Shown one piece after another: positions 23,028 through 25,849 of a stretch of DNA of 25,849 bases. The position numbers were made by a program, and so were the translations under genes. The DNA is taken from the NCBI GenBank assembly GCA_035575035.1, contig DATLYH010000309.1, positions 1 to 25,849 on the forward strand, written 5' to 3'. Source of the stretch: DATLYH01 sp035575035. Lineage in GTDB: Bacteria; Planctomycetota; Planctomycetia; Gemmatales; Gemmataceae. The stretch's first letter is position 1. Every line of letters begins with the position of its first letter. The notes beneath the pieces are model-generated. The model saw only the letters and a list, made by a program, of their open reading frames with translations. It was not told the origin of the DNA and made no database searches.

Positions 23028-24818
23028 TCACAACCCCAACTCCTTGAGCTGCTTGGGGTCTACTGGCGCGGGAGCATTGGTCATCAGGTCGCGGGCCTTC
23101 TGGTTCTTGGGGAAGGCGATCACGTCGCGGATGTTGCCGGTGCCGGCCAGCATCATCGTCAGCCGGTCCACCCCCAGCGCGATACCGCCGTGCGGCGGCG
23201 CCCCATACTTGAGGGCATCAAGCAGGAAGCCGAAGCGCTGCCGGGCCTGCTCCGAGGTCATGCCGAGCACACTAAAGACGCGCTGCTGCACCTCGGGGCT
23301 GTGGATCCGGATGCTGCCGCCGCCACACTCGTAACCGTTGATCACCAGGTCATACGCCTTGGCCCGTACACTGCCGGGGTCGGTCTCCAGCTTCGGCAGG
23401 TCCTCCTCCATCGGGGCGGTGAACGGGTGGTGGTTGCTCACCCAGCGCTTCTCCTCTTCATCCCAGATGAAGGCGGGGAAGTCGGTCACCCAGGCGATTT
23501 TGAATTCCGGTTTGGCCGGGTCAAACAGCCGCAGCGTCGTCGCCAGATGAATCCGGAGCGTGCCCAGCGCCTGGCGGACCGCTTCTTCCTTGTCAGCCGC
23601 GATCAGGAGCAGGTCGCCCGGTGCGGCGTCGAGCCGCTGCCGCAGCGCCTGCTGGGCGGCGGTCGGCAGGAATTTCTCGATGGGTGAAGTGAACTTGTCG
23701 GCCTCGACCTTGATCCAGGCCAGCCCGCCGGCACCGGCCCGCTGCGCGTGCAGGGCCAGTTCGTCCAGTCCCTTGCGGGAGAACTTCTCGGCCCCCCCCT
23801 TGACGTTCAGGGCCCGCACCGTACCGCCCGCGGCCACCGCCGCCTGGAACACCTTGAACTCGGTTTCCGCAGCCACATCGCCGATGTCGATGATCTCCAG
23901 GCCGTAGCGCAGGTCGGGCTTGTCGGTGCCGTAGCGGAGCAGGATGTCGGCATACTTCAGCCGCGGCAGCGGGAGCGGGATCGTCACCCCCAGACATTTG
24001 CCGAAGACCTCTGCGATCAGGCCTTCGATGAGTCCGAGGATGTCGTCCACCTCGACATACGACATTTCCAGGTCGAGCTGGGTGAACTCGGGCTGGCGGT
24101 CGGCCCGCAGGTCCTCGTCGCGGAGACAGCGGGCGATCTGGAAATACTTGTCGTAGCCGGCCACCATGAGCAGCTGCTTGTACAGCTGGGGCGACTGCGG
24201 CAGGGCATACCAGCTGCCGGGGAAAAGCCGGCTCGGCACCAGGTAATCGCGGGCGCCTTCCGGCGTGCTCCGGCCCAGAAGCGGCGTTTCGATTTCCAGG
24301 AAGCCGTGGGCGTCGAGGTAATCGCGGATCACCTTGCAGAGCCGGTGTCGCAGAGCCAAGGTGCGCTGCAACGACGGCCGGCGCAGGTCGAGGAAGCGGT
24401 ACTGGAGGCGCAGGTCCTCATTGGCCAACTCGGGGTCGCCTAGCACCTGGCCTTCGAGCGGCACTGACATCACCTCGAAGGGGGGCGTCGGGCAACGGTT
24501 GAGGACGTGCAGTTCTTCCGCCAGGACTTCCACGTCACCGGTCGCCAGCTTGGGGTTGTGCTTGCCCGGCAGGCGCTCGCGCACCTGACCCCGGACCGAC
24601 AGCACCCACTCGTTGCGCACCTCCTGGGCGGCGGCAAACAGGTCCGGGCGGTCGGCTTCAAAGACGACCTGGGTGAGGCCGTAACGGTCGCGCAGGTCAA
24701 CGAAGACCTGGTCGTTGTAAGCGCGGTAGGTGTTGACCCAGCCGTTGAGGACTACCGTTTGGCCGACGTGGGCCGTGCGCAGCTCGCCGCACGTGTGCGT
24801 CCGCTGCCAGTGTGCCAT
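23028..24818 (-). CDS. aspS: Aspartyl-tRNA synthetase
   Basis: 596 residues from the ATG at 24818. It is a bacterial-type class IIb synthetase that charges tRNA-Asp. An N-terminal OB-fold anticodon domain occupies about 1-105 (GWVNTYR..VFVDLRDRYG). The catalytic core has the motif 2 region (IARCLRDEDLRADRQPEFTQ, about 228-247) and motif 3 (GIALGVDRLTMML, about 545-557). The bacterial GAD insertion lies between them. AGGGG lies 7 bases before the chosen ATG. A longer frame reaches 24917 but has no ribosome site and no family match in the extra part. The residue matching the His/Leu position that separates non-discriminating from discriminating enzymes appears to be Tyr34, so Asn-tRNA use cannot be judged by eye. 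Confidence 0.96.
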   Translation of the reverse strand: MAHWQRTHTCGELRTAHVGQTVVLNGWVNTYRAYNDQVFVDLRDRYGLTQVVFEADRPDLFAAAQEVRNEWVLSVRGQVRERLPGKHNPKLATGDVEVLAEELHVLNRCPTPPFEVMSVPLEGQVLGDPELANEDLRLQYRFLDLRRPSLQRTLALRHRLCKVIRDYLDAHGFLEIETPLLGRSTPEGARDYLVPSRLFPGSWYALPQSPQLYKQLLMVAGYDKYFQIARCLRDEDLRADRQPEFTQLDLEMSYVEVDDILGLIEGLIAEVFGKCLGVTIPLPLPRLKYADILLRYGTDKPDLRYGLEIIDIGDVAAETEFKVFQAAVAAGGTVRALNVKGGAEKFSRKGLDELALHAQRAGAGGLAWIKVEADKFTSPIEKFLPTAAQQALRQRLDAAPGDLLLIAADKEEAVRQALGTLRIHLATTLRLFDPAKPEFKIAWVTDFPAFIWDEEEKRWVSNHHPFTAPMEEDLPKLETDPGSVRAKAYDLVINGYECGGGSIRIHSPEVQQRVFSVLGMTSEQARQRFGFLLDALKYGAPPHGGIALGVDRLTMMLAGTGNIRDVIAFPKNQKARDLMTNAPAPVDPKQLKELGL

Positions 24819-24944
24819 GACGTTTCCCCTGCTCTCGCTCGATTCACCTCGCCATAAACGGACGACAGCCCCAGCGGCCGTCTCGAGGCTGACACGGGAC
24901 TGCCCATCCATGTTCACGGTGCGATCCGGCGTTCTTCCCCGTGG

Positions 24945-24950
24945 ATTATA
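24945..24950 (-). promoter_or_regulatory. Consensus -10 box upstream of aspS
   Basis: On the minus strand the sequence is a perfect TATAAT within CGCTATAATCC, the only exact -10 box I noted in intergenic DNA here. No good TTGACA-like box is seen at 16-19 bases upstream. Transcription from here would give an aspS leader of about 120 bases. Confidence 0.45.
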
Positions 24951-25001
24951 GCGAAAGGGCGCCGGCCGGGGACTTTACTACAAGCCCGGCGCGCCCGTTC
25001 A

Positions 25002-25245
25002 GAGCCCGGAGCGTCCGCGACGGGACGCATTTGTCAGAGCCCGGAGCGTCTGCGACGGGACCAACGAGCCCGGAGCGTCCGCGACGAGACGCATTTGTCA
25101 GAGCCCGGAGCATTAGCGACGGGACGCATTTGTCAGAGCCCGGAGCATCAGCGACGGGACGCATTTGTCAGAGCCCGGAGCATCAGCGACGGGACGAGAC
25201 GCATTTGTCAGAGCCCGGAGCATCAGCGACGGGACGGGACCGTCA
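25002..25245. repeat. 35-bp tandem repeat array, seven copies
   Basis: GAGCCCGGAG starts at 25002, 25037, 25066, 25101, 25136, 25171 and 25211, giving spacings of 35, 29, 35, 35, 35 and 40 bases. The core unit is GAGCCCGGAGCATCAGCGAC followed by GGGACGCATTTGTCA. Earlier copies carry CGTCCGCGAC and later copies CATCAGCGAC, so the array evolved in blocks. The 29- and 40-base steps come from loss of the CATTTGTC part and gain of GACGA. An inverted copy of the core lies at 25821-25843. It lies between the small basic protein and aspS. Confidence 0.93.
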
Positions 25246-25252
25246 GGGGTGC

Positions 25253-25429
25253 TCAGCGCTTGGCGGCTTCGGGCTTGGGCTCGGTCCACCAGGGGCTGAT
25301 GGCGTGAATCTTCTTGAGGATGTGCTCTCGTTCGCGGTTGTCCTTGGCCTGGGCCAGCTTCGCCTTTAGTTTGGCCAGCTTTTTCTTGCGGTGGTAGCGG
25401 CGGTTCAACTCGGTCCTGCGTTCGACCAT
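25253..25429 (-). CDS. Small basic helical protein (resembles planctomycete DUF6800)
   Basis: 58 residues from the ATG at 25429, starting MVERRTELNRRYHRKKK and ending in SPWWTEPKPEAAKR. It is strongly basic in the first half (KKKLAKLKAKLAQAK), should form one long helix, and ends in a Trp-Trp motif. From memory it matches a small conserved planctomycete family of unknown function (I believe DUF6800); this was not checked. GGAG lies 8 bases upstream of this ATG. The frame stays open to 25498, but the extra residues look unrelated. The basic charge suggests nucleic-acid or ribosome contact, which is only inference. Confidence 0.78.
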   Translation of the reverse strand: MVERRTELNRRYHRKKKLAKLKAKLAQAKDNREREHILKKIHAISPWWTEPKPEAAKR

Positions 25430-25437
25430 ATGCACGT

Positions 25438-25441
25438 CTCC
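25438..25441 (-). promoter_or_regulatory. Ribosome binding site of the small basic protein
   Basis: GGAG on the minus strand, 8 bases before the ATG at 25429, favours the 58-residue form over the longer 81-residue reading. Confidence 0.5.
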
Positions 25442-25820
25442 AGGGATTGAAACGCATGACAACTCAGCCAGAATACATACGGTCCGGATGTCGGTCAATC
25501 GCCGCTCCTACCGCGGGTACCGTCCCGTTCCGGCGCCTACTATCGGAAGCTTGAAGCCGGAAGCGCGAGCAAAGGCCGCCTTCACTGGGATGGAAGGTCA
25601 TACTGCGCGCTTGCGTTCCAGACTCGGATATGAAAGTCAGTGGGAACCCCGTCGCCAACGTGTGATTCAACCACACCTCCCCCCGGATGCGCCTCCACCG
25701 CCGGCCGCAACCATGCCTCCGCCTCCGCCGCAACAACTGCACACTCACCCCTGGTAGCCGCGCCTCCCTCCCCGCCGCCTGAACTTCCCACGCCAACGCC
25801 TGCAAAGCGCCCGGGGCCTA

Positions 25821-25843
25821 CCCGTCGCTGACGCTCCGGGCTC
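25821..25843. repeat. Inverted single copy of the 35-bp repeat core
   Basis: The sequence CCCGTCGCTGACGCTCCGGG followed by CTC is the reverse complement of the GAGCCCGGAGCGTCAGCGACGGG core of the array at 25002-25245. The small basic protein gene is therefore bracketed by inverted copies of the same repeat. Confidence 0.85.
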
Positions 25844-25849
25844 GGAGGA

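Larger units (their letters stand above)
24819..25252. other. aspS leader and repeat-filled intergenic region
   Basis: These 434 bases hold no supported gene. They contain the likely aspS promoter and leader (24819-24950) and the 35-bp tandem repeat array (25002-25245). Confidence 0.7.
25430..25849. other. Terminal region without a supported gene
   Basis: Open frames on both strands (for example 25464-25805 minus and 25640-25831 plus) give Pro- or Arg-rich low-complexity translations with no family resemblance and no good ribosome sites. The first part presumably holds the promoter of the small basic protein. The last bases hold an inverted copy of the 35-bp repeat core. The window may cut a feature that continues beyond its edge. 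Confidence 0.5.

Noticed and set aside
24819..24917. A 33-residue N-terminal extension of aspS
   Set aside because: No ribosome site at 24917, the extension does not resemble AspRS, and the ATG at 24818 has AGGGG at good spacing.
25464..25831. Overlapping open frames on both strands near the window end
   Set aside because: Low-complexity Pro-, Ala- or Arg-rich translations with no domain or ribosome site. A truncated gene beyond the edge cannot be excluded.

Overview
The window is high-GC bacterial DNA that looks like a planctomycete, most likely Gemmata/Isosphaera-like. Four things point that way. Two exported proteins carry the planctomycete-type N-terminal signature (R-x-x-LE-x-LE-x-R-x-x-P). 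There is a Ser/Thr kinase with a DFN (not DFG) motif and a TPR ectodomain. There are several Uma2-family genes. There is also a tiny basic protein ending in SPWWTEP. The assignment is from memory of these families; no database was searched.

Layout. Positions 2-6665 hold three minus-strand genes: a Tat-exported serine hydrolase of the beta-lactamase/esterase fold, a 1123-residue hybrid sensor histidine kinase (PAS-GAF-PAS-HisKA-HATPase-REC-PilZ), and an exported matrixin-type metalloprotease. A 712-base divergent intergenic region follows. Positions 7378-15330 hold a tight plus-strand operon: a modular surface protein (PPC and Ig-like domains, C-terminal membrane anchor), a membrane Ser/Thr kinase with TPRs, a receiver/HD-GYP c-di-GMP phosphodiesterase, and a stand-alone PilZ protein. 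The genes overlap or are 3-11 bases apart. Facing it are minus-strand genes for an exported HEAT-repeat protein with a degenerate receiver-like domain (15537-17879) and diaminopimelate decarboxylase lysA (17951-19234). The last third holds a plus-strand Uma2 gene, then a minus-strand run aspS - uma2 - uma2 - argH, a 35-bp tandem repeat array, and a 58-residue basic protein.

How the genes may work together (inference). The operon at 7378-15330 could be one signalling module. A surface protein and the kinase's extracytoplasmic TPR domain face outward, the kinase domain faces the cytoplasm, and HD-GYP plus PilZ would degrade and read c-di-GMP. The nearby hybrid kinase also ends in PilZ, so c-di-GMP is a shared theme.

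The most striking non-gene signal is a palindromic element family with CCCTCACC...GGTGAGGG ends. It occurs once as a solitary intergenic copy, once as a degraded copy inside the PilZ domain of the histidine kinase, and twice as in-frame insertions amplified into 39-bp (13-codon) tandem arrays. One array has 5 copies inside a PAS domain of the histidine kinase; the other has 7 copies inside the catalytic domain of the Ser/Thr kinase. Both arrays are translated in the same sense and frame.
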